Origin: Flammeovirgaceae bacterium
GTDB taxonomy: Bacteria > Bacteroidota > Bacteroidia > Cytophagales > Cyclobacteriaceae
Assembly: GCA_020635915.1 (NCBI GenBank)
Contig: JACJYU010000001.1
Coordinates: 868,001 to 932,000 of the forward strand
DNA: 64,000 bases
Direction: 5' to 3'
Shown here: one piece after another, positions 8,310-17,576 of the stretch
How the letters are laid out: every line of letters starts with the position of its first letter
How positions within the stretch are numbered: the first letter of the stretch is position 1
Translations under genes and position numbers: made by a program
The notes under the pieces: generated by a model
The model's input: only the letters and a program-made list of their open reading frames with translations
Told to the model about the DNA's origin: nothing
The model's database searches: none

Positions 8310-10204
8310 TGGACTTTAGCTACACGATATGGATTGCCATCCTGCCGTTCCTGGCATTTGCCATTAATGGACTGGGCAGTGAAAAGCTTCCCCAAAAAAC
8401 ATCAGGATGGATCGCCACGGTGGCCATTGGCATCTCCGCCTTTCTTTCCTACAAAACGGCCATTCAATACTTCTCTTCCCCCTCAAGGGGCGGAATAATC
8501 GCTTTCAAAACCACCTGGCTAAGGTTTAATGGCACGCTCCACATCGACCTGGGCATATTATTGGACCCCATCTCCGTCATGATGCTGGTGGTGATCACCA
8601 CGGTATCGCTAATGGTTTTTGTTTACAGCATGGGGTACATGAAAAACGAACGCGGATACGATCGCTACTTTTCGTTCCTTTCCCTGTTCAGTTTCTCCAT
8701 GCTGGGGCTGGTGGTGGCCACCAATTTATTCCAGATGTACATGTTCTGGGAGTTGGTCGGTATATCTTCATATTTGCTGATCGGGTTTTACTACGACAAG
8801 CCCTCTGCCGTAGCGGCCTCCAAAAAAGCCTTTATTGTTACGCGGTTTGCCGACCTAGGGTTCCTCATAGGGATTTTATTGGTGTCTTCCCTTACCGGCA
8901 CCTTTGACTTTGGGGTGCTCACACGGCCGGAAGGGTTGGGCTTTGCAAGTGCTGCCCCATTCCTGGGCCTCTCCACCATTACCTGGGCATTGCTCCTTAT
9001 TTTTATGGGGGGCGCGGGCAAGTCGGCCATGTTCCCATTGCACATTTGGCTCCCCGATGCCATGGAAGGCCCCACACCGGTATCCGCATTGATCCATGCG
9101 GCCACCATGGTAGTGGCAGGAGTATTTTTAGTGGCACGCCTCTTTCCGTTGTACACGGCCTACGCACCAGGTGCATTGGAAGTGGTTGCTTTTGTTGGCG
9201 CCTTCACCACCTTGTTTGCTGCCGTCATTGCCTGCACCCAATATGACATTAAGCGCATATTGGCTTTTTCCACCATTTCACAAATCGGGTATATGATATT
9301 GGCGTTGGGCGTGTCCGGCCATGGAGGGGAAGCCGGCCTGGGGTACATGGCTTCACTGTTCCACCTTTTTACCCATGCCTTTTTCAAAGCATTGCTGTTC
9401 CTGGGGGCGGGGGCCATCATTCACGCGGTGCACACCAATGACATCCGCGAAATGGGCAACCTCCGCAAGCACCAGCCCATTACCCATGTTTTATTTTTGA
9501 TCGCCTGCCTGGCCATATCCGGTATCCCCCCCTTTGCCGGGTTCTTTAGCAAAGACGAGGTTTTATCTGCAACAGCGGCCTCACATCCGGTTTATTTTGC
9601 CATTGCCATGGGGGCAGCTGCGCTAACGGCCTTCTACATGTTCCGCCTGTACTTCATTGTTTTTTGGGGGGAAGAAAGGGCCTATCCCAATGCCCCCAAA
9701 GAAGCCCCTTTCATTATGTTGGGCCCCATGATGGTATTGGCGGTAGGGTCAGCGTTTGCCGGCTTTATCCCTTTCGGGCATTTTATTTCATCGGATGGCG
9801 TTCCCCTAGCCACCCACATCCATTGGCCGGTGGCCATCACTTCCATGGCCATGGCCCTGGTGGGCACCGCCACGGCATGGAGGTTCTACAAAAGCCAATC
9901 GGGCTCATCGGAAAAGGCGGCCAAAGCGTTGGGCAGCTTTCACACCAGTGCAGCCAACAAGTTTTATATCGATGAAGCCTATATAATAATCACAAAAGGC
10001 GTGATTTTTAAAATGGTCTCCAAGCCGTTGGCATGGATTGACAGGAACGTGATCGATGCCTTTATGGACCTGCTGGCCGCCATTACCCATTGGGCATCCA
10101 GGCAGGTGAGGGAATTCCAATCCGGACAGTTGCAGAAGTACGCCTTTATCTTTATTGGGGGTGTTATCATTATTGTGTTAAGCTTTATCTACGCTGCCCG
10201 TTGA
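8309..10204 (+). CDS. nuoL: Complex I subunit L (antiporter-like, distal pump)
   Basis: Largest antiporter-like subunit, 631 residues, at the distal end of the membrane arm. The core has many hydrophobic helices with the family signatures FWELVGISSYLLIGFYY (near 143-159), MFPLHIWLPDAMEGPTPVSAL (near 240-260) and the HAFFKALLFLGAG segment. The C-terminal extension after about residue 500 should form the lateral helix HL. The start overlaps the nuoK stop; the final TGA overlaps the TTG start of nuoM (TTGA). Confidence 0.95.
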   Translation: MDFSYTIWIAILPFLAFAINGLGSEKLPQKTSGWIATVAIGISAFLSYKTAIQYFSSPSRGGIIAFKTTWLRFNGTLHIDLGILLDPISVMMLVVITTVSLMVFVYSMGYMKNERGYDRYFSFLSLFSFSMLGLVVATNLFQMYMFWELVGISSYLLIGFYYDKPSAVAASKKAFIVTRFADLGFLIGILLVSSLTGTFDFGVLTRPEGLGFASAAPFLGLSTITWALLLIFMGGAGKSAMFPLHIWLPDAMEGPTPVSALIHAATMVVAGVFLVARLFPLYTAYAPGALEVVAFVGAFTTLFAAVIACTQYDIKRILAFSTISQIGYMILALGVSGHGGEAGLGYMASLFHLFTHAFFKALLFLGAGAIIHAVHTNDIREMGNLRKHQPITHVLFLIACLAISGIPPFAGFFSKDEVLSATAASHPVYFAIAMGAAALTAFYMFRLYFIVFWGEERAYPNAPKEAPFIMLGPMMVLAVGSAFAGFIPFGHFISSDGVPLATHIHWPVAITSMAMALVGTATAWRFYKSQSGSSEKAAKALGSFHTSAANKFYIDEAYIIITKGVIFKMVSKPLAWIDRNVIDAFMDLLAAITHWASRQVREFQSGQLQKYAFIFIGGVIIIVLSFIYAAR

Positions 10205-11694
10205 ATATCCTTACCGCACATATTGCCATTCCCGCCCTAACCGCCCTGATGATCATGTTCGTGCGAACACAAAAGCAGGCGCGGGCAATTGCAGCTATCG
10301 GAATGGCCCTCCAATTGGCGTTGTCCTTTTTGCTGTTGTACCTGTTTTTACAGGAAAGGGCAAACGGCAACCAGGCAGCCATCCTCTTCGCACAAAGCTT
10401 TCCATGGTACCCGGCCCTGGGCATTTCCTTCGATGTGGGCGTGGACGGTATTGCCGTTGCCATGATCCTGCTCACTTCCATCGTCATCTTTACCGGGATA
10501 ATGGCCAGTTGGGAAGTAAGCAAATTGTACAAGGAATTTTTTGTTTCGTTGATCGTGTTGGCAACAGGGGTCTATGGCTTCTTCGTATCGCTCGACTTGT
10601 TCTTGCTGTTCCTGTTTTTTGAACTGGCGGTAATACCCATGTACTTGCTCATTGGCATTTGGGGCAGCGGCCCTAAAGAATATGCGGCCATGAAGCTCAC
10701 GCTTATGCTTATGGGGGGGTCTGCCCTGCTCATAGTGGGGATACTGGGCGTTTACTTTTCTTCCTATGCCGAAGGGGCGCGCTCCTTCAACATCATTATG
10801 CTGGGGCAGCAGCACGTGCCCATTGCCTTACAGCGGGTATTTTTTCCAATACTTTTTATAGGGTTTGGCGTTATTGGTGCCTTGTTCCCATTCCATACGT
10901 GGTCGCCAGATGGGCATAGTTCAGCGCCTACGGCCGTATCGATGCTGCATGCCGGTGTGTTGATGAAACTCGGTGGCTACGGCTGCCTGAAGGTGGCCAT
11001 CTTTTTATTGCCGGAAGCCGCCAGCGAGATGGCCTGGGTTTTCATCATCCTTACCTCCGTTTCAGTGATCTATGGGGCCTTGGCCACGGTGGTCCAAACG
11101 GATTTGAAATACATCAATGCATATTCCTCTGTAAGCCACTGCGGCCTGGTGCTTTTTGGCATCCTCATGTTGAACAAAACGGCTTCGACCGGAGCCGTCC
11201 TGCAAATGGTTTCGCACGGTTTGATGACGGCACTCTTCTTTGCCTTGATCGGCATGCTGTATGCCAGGACGAACACACGTACCATCACCCAAATGGGCGG
11301 GCTGATGAAAGTGCTGCCATTCCTGTCGGTTTGTTACGTGATTGCGGGGTTGACCTCGTTGGGGCTACCGGGGCTCAGCGGGTTTGTAGCGGAGATGACC
11401 ATATTTGTGGGGGCCTTTGAGCATGATGGGGCCTTTTACCGCGTGGCCACTTTCATCGTGGTTTCTTCCATTGTGGTAACGGCCGTCTACATCCTGCGGG
11501 TGATAGGCATCCTGTTAATGGGGCCGGTAAGGGAAGAAGCCTACCATGGTTTCCCAAAAGCAAAATGGTTTGAGAAGGTCGCCACCATTTCCCTGATTGT
11601 GGGCATTCTGGTTATTGGCCTGGCACCCTTATGGTTGTCGGATATGATAAGGGACAGCCTTGGGGCGATAGTGGACAAATTGGCATCAAGATGA
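10201..11694 (+). CDS. nuoM: Complex I subunit M (antiporter-like pump)
   Basis: Second antiporter-like pump of complex I. Signatures include FFELAVIPMYLLIGIWG, FPFHTWSPDGHSSAPTAVSMLHAGVLMKLGGYG (quoted in parts) and the SHGLMTALFF helix. The open frame extends upstream to 10090 within nuoL, but homologues begin at the hydrophobic helix. I therefore chose the TTG at 10201, which overlaps the nuoL stop as TTGA and gives 497 residues, the usual size. A 109-base gap without a gene precedes nuoN. Confidence 0.93.
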   Translation: MNILTAHIAIPALTALMIMFVRTQKQARAIAAIGMALQLALSFLLLYLFLQERANGNQAAILFAQSFPWYPALGISFDVGVDGIAVAMILLTSIVIFTGIMASWEVSKLYKEFFVSLIVLATGVYGFFVSLDLFLLFLFFELAVIPMYLLIGIWGSGPKEYAAMKLTLMLMGGSALLIVGILGVYFSSYAEGARSFNIIMLGQQHVPIALQRVFFPILFIGFGVIGALFPFHTWSPDGHSSAPTAVSMLHAGVLMKLGGYGCLKVAIFLLPEAASEMAWVFIILTSVSVIYGALATVVQTDLKYINAYSSVSHCGLVLFGILMLNKTASTGAVLQMVSHGLMTALFFALIGMLYARTNTRTITQMGGLMKVLPFLSVCYVIAGLTSLGLPGLSGFVAEMTIFVGAFEHDGAFYRVATFIVVSSIVVTAVYILRVIGILLMGPVREEAYHGFPKAKWFEKVATISLIVGILVIGLAPLWLSDMIRDSLGAIVDKLASR

Positions 11695-11803
11695 GCGTGG
11701 AATTAACAAATGGCCATTACAAAAAAGGAAGCGTAAATGGAACGCGCCTCAAAACGGCCTTAATGGTTTCAGGTGCACTTCATCCCCAACAAGAACGCGG
11801 CTT

Positions 11804-13228
11804 ATGAGCATACAGGAACTCCTTTTGATGCGGCACGAATGGGCACTGATACTCCTGGTGCTGGCCATGCTTGTGCTGGAGCTTGGTTTCTCCGAACAAA
11901 ACAAAACCAACAGCATAACTGCGGCTTCCATCCTATTTGCCGTTGTGACCCTGCTGGGCTTCCTGCCTTCCGGCACCGGAAGTACGTTTGGGGGAATGTA
12001 CGTTGCCAGCCCCGTTCGCATACTCATGAAAAACATACTCAACCTTGGCGTGCTGATCGTGTTTTTACAATCCGGCTCCTGGTTGCGTACAAAGCCCAAT
12101 TACAACCGCGTGACGGAGTTCTATTTACTTGTCCTTTCCAGTGTGATTGGCCTCAATTTTATGATCTCGGCTGGCCATTTCCTCATGTTCTACCTCGGAT
12201 TGGAACTGCTCACCATTCCCATTACCGCGGCATCATCCTATGAGCAGTACAAAAGCAAATCCGCCGAGGCCGGGATAAAACTTATCTTGTCATCTGCCTT
12301 TTCATCTGCCATCCTGTTGTTCGGTATTTCCATGCTGTATGGCACTATGGGTTCCCTTTACTTTCACGACATGCAGGCCGCCATGGAATTGCCACAGGTA
12401 CTCGGGTTTGTTTTTTTCTTCTCCGGGCTGGCCTTTAAGATCAGCATTGTGCCCTTTCACCTTTGGACGGCCGATGTATATGAAGGCAGCCCCACCAGCG
12501 TCACCTCTTACTTATCGGTGGTATCGAAAGGCGCGGCCATTTTCATGTTAATATTGATATTGACCACAATTTTTGAACCCTTGCGGCCCGTGTGGCAACA
12601 AGTGCTGTATGGCACGGCCATTTTTACCATGACCATTGGAAATTTGTTTGCCATAAGGCAGCAGAACCTCAAACGCTTCCTGGCCTTCTCCTCCATTGCG
12701 CAGGCCGGCTTTATTTTGTTGGGCATGATCGGTGGGTCAGCGCTGGGCATGGCCAGCGTGCTCTATTTTGTCCTGGTATATGTATTTTCCAACCTGGCCG
12801 CCTTTGGCGTGGTCATGGCGATAGAACAGTCGGCAGGAAAGGTGGACCTAAAGGACTATAACGGCCTGTACAAAACCAACCCCCGGTTAAGTTTGGTCAT
12901 GATGCTCGCGCTCTTCTCGCTGGCGGGCATCCCCCCACTGGCCGGGTTCTTCGGGAAATTTTTCTTGTTCGCGGCAGCAGCGGAAAGCGGTTACTATGTG
13001 TTGCTCTTCATTGCCGTTATAAATGCCGTCATTTCCCTCTACTACTACTTGCTGGTAGTTAAGGCCATGTTCATTATAAAAAGCGATATGCCAATAGGCT
13101 ACTTCCAAAGTGATTACCCCACGCGCATGGCATTAAGTGCCTGCGTAATCGGTATTTTGGCCCTCGGGTTTTATAGCCCGGTTTTTGAGTATATCCAAGG
13201 GTTATGCCTCACGTATTTTAATCCATAA
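11804..13228 (+). CDS. nuoN: Complex I subunit N (antiporter-like pump)
   Basis: Third antiporter-like pump, 474 residues. Family motifs include FYLGLELLTIPITAASSYE near residues 129-147, KISIVPFHLWTADVYEGSP near 211-229, LAFSSIAQAGFILLG near 288-302 and LAGIPPLAGFFGKFFLF near 374-390. It is the last recognised nuo gene; only 21 bases separate it from the small gene at 13250. Confidence is high for the family. Confidence 0.95.
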   Translation: MSIQELLLMRHEWALILLVLAMLVLELGFSEQNKTNSITAASILFAVVTLLGFLPSGTGSTFGGMYVASPVRILMKNILNLGVLIVFLQSGSWLRTKPNYNRVTEFYLLVLSSVIGLNFMISAGHFLMFYLGLELLTIPITAASSYEQYKSKSAEAGIKLILSSAFSSAILLFGISMLYGTMGSLYFHDMQAAMELPQVLGFVFFFSGLAFKISIVPFHLWTADVYEGSPTSVTSYLSVVSKGAAIFMLILILTTIFEPLRPVWQQVLYGTAIFTMTIGNLFAIRQQNLKRFLAFSSIAQAGFILLGMIGGSALGMASVLYFVLVYVFSNLAAFGVVMAIEQSAGKVDLKDYNGLYKTNPRLSLVMMLALFSLAGIPPLAGFFGKFFLFAAAAESGYYVLLFIAVINAVISLYYYLLVVKAMFIIKSDMPIGYFQSDYPTRMALSACVIGILALGFYSPVFEYIQGLCLTYFNP

Positions 13229-13249
13229 AAGGCCATCGGAAAAGAAACC

Positions 13250-13588
13250 ATGTCACTCTTAAAATTCGAACATAAAATCATAGACATAGACGGGGTTGCC
13301 CATCGCATTCTTGAGGCGGACATCACCCGGGAACGTGCTGAATTCCTTCAGGAACTTCTTTTGATCAACCACCTTGAAACGAAAATCCAGGAGGTGCCTG
13401 CGAAAGAGGAAGGCCAACCCTCCACCTACACCCTATCCACGCCCGATGTCACCTTCAATCCCATAGTCAAGGTGTACAACCGCGAACTAAAAACCAGGGA
13501 GGGAAAGAAAGTAACGCCAGACTATTGGAACCAAAAAACCACCAAGCTGGAGCCCAACTACTGGGACAAATCCAAGAAAGGATTTTAG
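13250..13588 (+). CDS. Uncharacterised 112-residue protein at the end of the nuo operon
   Basis: I do not recognise a family. The 112-residue protein is soluble, charged, and has no signal peptide or membrane helix. Its N-terminal half alternates charged and hydrophobic residues (helical ERAEFLQELLLINHLETKI). The C-terminal part has a short internal duplication, PDYWNQK at about 89-95 and PNYWDKS at about 102-108, ending KKGF. It begins 21 bases after nuoN on the same strand, so it is probably co-transcribed with complex I. A role in assembly or electron input is a guess from position only. Confidence 0.75.
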   Translation: MSLLKFEHKIIDIDGVAHRILEADITRERAEFLQELLLINHLETKIQEVPAKEEGQPSTYTLSTPDVTFNPIVKVYNRELKTREGKKVTPDYWNQKTTKLEPNYWDKSKKGF

Positions 13589-13710
13589 GGTGGTTTTTAC
13601 CCACTTTCGTCAGGCTTTGTTTTTTTGCCTTCCTTATGGGGCCAAGCCATTCGGTATATTTCCTTTCCTGATATTAAAAATATATCTTTCCGGTTAAATT
13701 TTGAACGAAC

Positions 13711-14250
13711 ATGCTTATGAAAAAAAATTGGATTTTATTTCTTCTTGTCGGTGGGCTTGTGCTATCGTCAGGTTCGGCTTTTGCCCAGTATGAAAAAGGC
13801 GACAAGCTATTGAACATCGGTATTGGGGTAAACTCTTACTATAACGGGGGCATACCCTTTGGGGCATCTTTTGAAGTGGGAGTGACGGACGAAATCAGCG
13901 TTGGCGGGTCAGTGGATTATTTGTCACACAATTATGGCCGGGTGGCAGGATCGGATTGGCGGTTTACCGCAGTGTACATCGGGGCCAGGGGTTCCTATCA
14001 CTTCAGCGAGTTGTTAAACCTCAAGAACGAAAAGATAGACCTATACGGGGGGTTGGCCCTTGGGTACAGGAGTTTTACCTGGAGCGATTCGGCATTTGGC
14101 ACCGGGCTTGGCAGCAGCTATGGCAGTGGCGTATACCTGGGCATTTATGCTGCTGGCCGGTACTACTTCTCCGAAAAAGTGGGTGCCTTTCTTGAATTAG
14201 GGGCGGTGGGGTCCACCAACGCAAAAGTAGGGGTGGCCTTTAAATTCTAA
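13711..14250 (+). CDS. Secreted small beta-barrel / outer-membrane-like protein
   Basis: The 179-residue protein starts with a clear signal peptide (MKKNWILFLLVGGLVLSSG then SAFA|Q, cleavage near residue 25). The mature part alternates hydrophobic and polar residues rich in Gly, Tyr, Ser and Phe, with strands such as ISVGGSVDYL, YIGARGSYHF and VYLGIYAAGRYYF, and ends in VGVAFKF, a typical C-terminal aromatic of outer-membrane barrels. About eight strands fit. ATG codons at 13711 and 13717 are both possible starts. Specific function unknown. It ends just before a strong hairpin shared with the convergent BNR gene. Confidence 0.8.
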   Translation: MLMKKNWILFLLVGGLVLSSGSAFAQYEKGDKLLNIGIGVNSYYNGGIPFGASFEVGVTDEISVGGSVDYLSHNYGRVAGSDWRFTAVYIGARGSYHFSELLNLKNEKIDLYGGLALGYRSFTWSDSAFGTGLGSSYGSGVYLGIYAAGRYYFSEKVGAFLELGAVGSTNAKVGVAFKF

Positions 14251-14257
14251 AAACATT

Positions 14258-14290
14258 TAGGGCGGCCAGGCCTACGGCCTGGCCGCCCTA
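14258..14290. terminator. Perfect 15-bp hairpin between convergent genes
   Basis: TAGGGCGGCCAGGCC at 14258-14272 is the exact reverse complement of 14276-14290, with a 3-base loop (TAC). On the minus strand the stem is followed by AATGTTTTT, a run of T, so it best terminates the BNR-protein gene ending at 14294. It may also stop transcripts from the plus-strand gene ending at 14250. Confidence 0.85.
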
Positions 14291-14293
14291 TGC

Positions 14294-17200
14294 TTACCGC
14301 AAGCCCTCCCTTTTCTTCACCAGGCCTTCTTTGATTTCCTGTAGCCGTTTCAAGCCGGCCATGGCTTGTGTGGTGGGCTGTACATCCGCGTTCTGAAATA
14401 CCAATTGCATATACAAAAACTTGTCCTGCAGCCCTACTATCGTTTCGTTTGGCCGTTCGGTAATACTGCCATAAATAATGTCCGGGTTTTCCGGGGCCCC
14501 CTCGCCTACCATATCACGCAGGGCAGTGTACTGTGCCTTTTTTAGTTTCTTTTTTCCATTCAACTGGGCCTCCACCGATTCGCGCAGGTCCTGCAACTGG
14601 TGATAGGCCTCGTAGCACTCCATGGAATAATCGTACTGGGCCTGTAAAGTGGCCGCGCTTATGTTCACGCGTGGGTCCATTTTTACCTCCAAGGGCTGTT
14701 CCAGGGCCGTGCCATCCACCGTCAACCGTACGGTATACCTACCAGGCATGACATACGGGCCCTGCGGCCCTGTGGGCGTATTGCGGTACACTGCGGAGAT
14801 GGAGAGTTCCCGCCTGGAGCCAACAGGGGGTGCATAGCGCAAATCCCATACAAAGCGATGGTGGCCTGTGGAAGTTCCAATATTTTGTGGTGGCCTGAAC
14901 CAATAGGTTGGGTACTGCATGGAGGCGGTATCCAGTACCTCCGGCTTGTCCTTGCTTGTATATTTCCGGACCCGCCTTCCTTCCTTGTCCACAATTTCCA
15001 GCACCACATCCTGGGCATCCTGTTTTAGGACATAATCCAGGATGGCCCCATCGGGAGGGTTTTGCCCGGTAGGTTCTTCCGGAAGGATTGGCGTGTCAAG
15101 GAACATGTTGTCACGGACCCGGATGGCCACTGGTGGCCTGACCAGGTACGCTTTTGTGGCCGCTGCCACCCGGGCCTGCTCCCGCAAGGGGTTGATGTTG
15201 TCCATGATCCAGACAGACCGGCCATGCGTGCCTATCACCAGGTCGTCTTCATGCACCACCAGGTCACGGATGGACGTGGCCGGCATATTCAGGCGCAACG
15301 ATTGCCAGTTTTCGCCATCATCTATGGAGAAGTATACCTCGCGTTCCGTGCCTGCAAAAAGCAATCCTTTTTGTTTAGGGTCTTCCCTCACCACATTTAC
15401 AGGCCCCATGGGCGCCATGCCTTTTACAATTTCCTTCCAGGTGGCCCCTCCATCATGGGTACGGAAGATGTGTGGCGCCATATCGTCTTTGCGTATTGCG
15501 TTGATGGCCGCATAAGCGGTGCCAGTATCAAAATGGCCGGCATCCAAAATAGACACCTTGTCCCACGATTTCAATGCGGCCGGGGTCACCTCTTCCCAGC
15601 TTTTCCCACCATCTTTAGTGATGTGCACGAGCCCATCATCGGTACCTGCCCAAATGGTGTTCACGTCCAACGGGGATGCCGCCACGGCATATATCACTGC
15701 CCGCTGGCGCATGGTTTCCATTTCTTTTGTCTTGAAATCGCCAATACTGGCCGGTATTTCGGGCTGCTTTCGGGTAAGGTCCGGGCTAATGATTTCCCAC
15801 TCCTGGCCCCCGTTCATGGTTTTCCACAATACATTGGTGCCAAACAGAAGCATGTTGGGGTCAGCGGGATGGAACAACAGCGGCAAGGTGCGCAACATGC
15901 GGTATTTCCCGGAGCGCAAAGCCTCAGGCGCCACGTTTTGCGATTGCCCTGTTTTTTTGTTGAAGCGCATTACGCGCCCTCCATAAATGATATCCGGGTT
16001 TTTCGGGTCAGGGGCGATAGTGGCATACTCATCGTTGCCAATGCCTATCCAGTCGCGCATGGATATCTGGCCGCCATTGCCACGGCTGGCCACGCCAATG
16101 GCACCGCTTTCCTGTTGCCCGCCATATACCCAATAGGGAAATTGGTTGTCCGTAGCCACATGGTACATCTGGGAGGTGGGCTGGTTCAGCCAAGTACTCC
16201 AGGTCTTCCCTCCATTCACGCTTATGGTCGCCCCCTGGTCCACGGCAAAGAACATAATATCGGGGTGCTCCGGATTGATCCACAGCCTGTGATAGTCGTC
16301 ACCACCGGGCGCGCCTTTGAACGACCACCAGGTCTTGCCCCCGTCCGTTGATTTATAGGCCGCCACATTGGCCACAAACACCGTGTTTTCATCGGTGGGG
16401 TGCACCCGTATTTCACCAAAGTCGCCCCCCCTTCCCCACAACCTTCTGTCTGTCTGGACCAAGGCCCAACTGTCACCGGCATCGTCACTTCTATAAATGC
16501 CGCCATTGACTTTTGCATCCACGGTTGCAAACAGGCGTTTTGGATTGCTTTGTGAAATCCCAAAGCCTATCCTGCCCAGGCCCTGCTCCGCGCCTGGCAG
16601 CCCCGTGGTAAGCTGCCTCCAGGTAGTGCCCCCGTCCGTAGACTTGAACAATCCGCTGTTTGGCCCTGAGAAGGCCGCATTTTCCCATGGCCCTTCCAGG
16701 TGTTCCCACATATTGGCGTACAGTATTTGAGGGTTGGTGGGGTCAAATTCTATTTGAATGGAGCCGGTATTGTGGTTAATATAAAAAACCTTCTCCCAGG
16801 TTTTGCCCCCATCAACCGTTCGGAAAATCCCTCTCATCTCGTTGGCGCCATAAGGATGCCCCAGGCCGGAAACAAATACAATATCCGGGTTGGTGGGATG
16901 GACGATCAACCGCCCTACCTGCTGCACATCGTCCAACCCCATATGCTTCCAGGTCTTGCCCCCGTCCATTGATTTGAAAATCCCGTCACCTACGCTGAGG
17001 TCCGGCCGGTGCAGCCCTTCGCCACTTCCTACATATATTATATTGGGATGGTTGGGCGACACGGCAATGTCGCCAATAGAGCCAGTGGGCTGGTCATCGA
17101 ATATGGGGTTCCAGGTGCGGCCATAATCCTCCGACTTCCAAACGCCCCCATTGTTTACCCCCATAAAAAACACATTGGGCTGTGACGGGATGCCCACCGC

Positions 17201-17332
17201 ACCGACCGTTCGGCTGGCCCTGAACGGGCCAATCAACCTATACTTTAAATCCTGGTAGGAATTCTTTGAAACAGGCTGGCCAAAGGCCGAAAGGGTACAA
17301 ATGGCCAGAAATACGATGAGGAACTGCTGCAT
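14294..17332 (-). CDS. Secreted BNR/Asp-box repeat protein (sortilin/VPS10-like propeller)
   Basis: Large exported protein of 1012 residues with a signal peptide at 1-18 (ending SAFG|Q). About eleven Asp-box motifs of the form S-x-D-x-G-x-T-W are visible, for example SEDYGRTW, SMDGGKTW, TVDGGKTW, STDGGTTW, SDDAGDSW, STDGGKTW, SVNGGKTW, TKDGGKSW, THDGGATW and SIDDGENW. They are spread over roughly residues 65-690, as in one or two beta-propellers. A C-terminal region (about 740-1010) lacks the motif and holds a beta-rich segment and a helical tail. Bacteroidetes carry many such proteins, often annotated as glycosyl hydrolase or VPS10-like, but I see no catalytic residues I could defend. Confidence 0.85.
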   Translation of the reverse strand: MQQFLIVFLAICTLSAFGQPVSKNSYQDLKYRLIGPFRASRTVGAVGIPSQPNVFFMGVNNGGVWKSEDYGRTWNPIFDDQPTGSIGDIAVSPNHPNIIYVGSGEGLHRPDLSVGDGIFKSMDGGKTWKHMGLDDVQQVGRLIVHPTNPDIVFVSGLGHPYGANEMRGIFRTVDGGKTWEKVFYINHNTGSIQIEFDPTNPQILYANMWEHLEGPWENAAFSGPNSGLFKSTDGGTTWRQLTTGLPGAEQGLGRIGFGISQSNPKRLFATVDAKVNGGIYRSDDAGDSWALVQTDRRLWGRGGDFGEIRVHPTDENTVFVANVAAYKSTDGGKTWWSFKGAPGGDDYHRLWINPEHPDIMFFAVDQGATISVNGGKTWSTWLNQPTSQMYHVATDNQFPYWVYGGQQESGAIGVASRGNGGQISMRDWIGIGNDEYATIAPDPKNPDIIYGGRVMRFNKKTGQSQNVAPEALRSGKYRMLRTLPLLFHPADPNMLLFGTNVLWKTMNGGQEWEIISPDLTRKQPEIPASIGDFKTKEMETMRQRAVIYAVAASPLDVNTIWAGTDDGLVHITKDGGKSWEEVTPAALKSWDKVSILDAGHFDTGTAYAAINAIRKDDMAPHIFRTHDGGATWKEIVKGMAPMGPVNVVREDPKQKGLLFAGTEREVYFSIDDGENWQSLRLNMPATSIRDLVVHEDDLVIGTHGRSVWIMDNINPLREQARVAAATKAYLVRPPVAIRVRDNMFLDTPILPEEPTGQNPPDGAILDYVLKQDAQDVVLEIVDKEGRRVRKYTSKDKPEVLDTASMQYPTYWFRPPQNIGTSTGHHRFVWDLRYAPPVGSRRELSISAVYRNTPTGPQGPYVMPGRYTVRLTVDGTALEQPLEVKMDPRVNISAATLQAQYDYSMECYEAYHQLQDLRESVEAQLNGKKKLKKAQYTALRDMVGEGAPENPDIIYGSITERPNETIVGLQDKFLYMQLVFQNADVQPTTQAMAGLKRLQEIKEGLVKKREGLR

Positions 17333-17480
17333 GGTAAATGGAATTATTTTTTCTATTTAGGCATTATCCCATGCATTAACAACACTATCATTTTCTTTTC
17401 AGCCACCATCCCGTTCAATGTTAACGCGCCTGCGGGCAGGACGGAAGGGGCAATTGCTTCGATAAGTGCCCGAAAAACCG

Positions 17481-17517
17481 TAACTTTGGAACCTCATTTG
17501 TTTTTTTAGAAGGTTCC
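17481..17517 (+). promoter_or_regulatory. Promoter element and leader hairpin of the cold-shock gene
   Basis: TAACTTTG at 17481-17488 matches the Bacteroidetes -7 element TAnnTTTG. From its end, GGAACCT (17488-17494) pairs with AGGTTCC (17511-17517) across a T-rich 16-base loop. The leader to the ATG at 17577 would be about 80 bases, long enough for RNA-level control, as is usual for cold-shock genes. The -33 element is not clear. Confidence 0.4.
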
Positions 17518-17576
17518 CTTCATCAATTCATTTGAAAGCAACTTAAATCAATTGTTCACTAACCAAGTTTTAATTT

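Noticed and set aside
14258..14290. Attachment site or mobile-element end
   Set aside because: The palindrome lies between two convergent stop codons and has a T-run on one side; a terminator explains it.
15062..16351. A 429-codon open frame on the plus strand
   Set aside because: It is the shadow of the repeated Asp-box sequence on the opposite strand; no recognisable domain.
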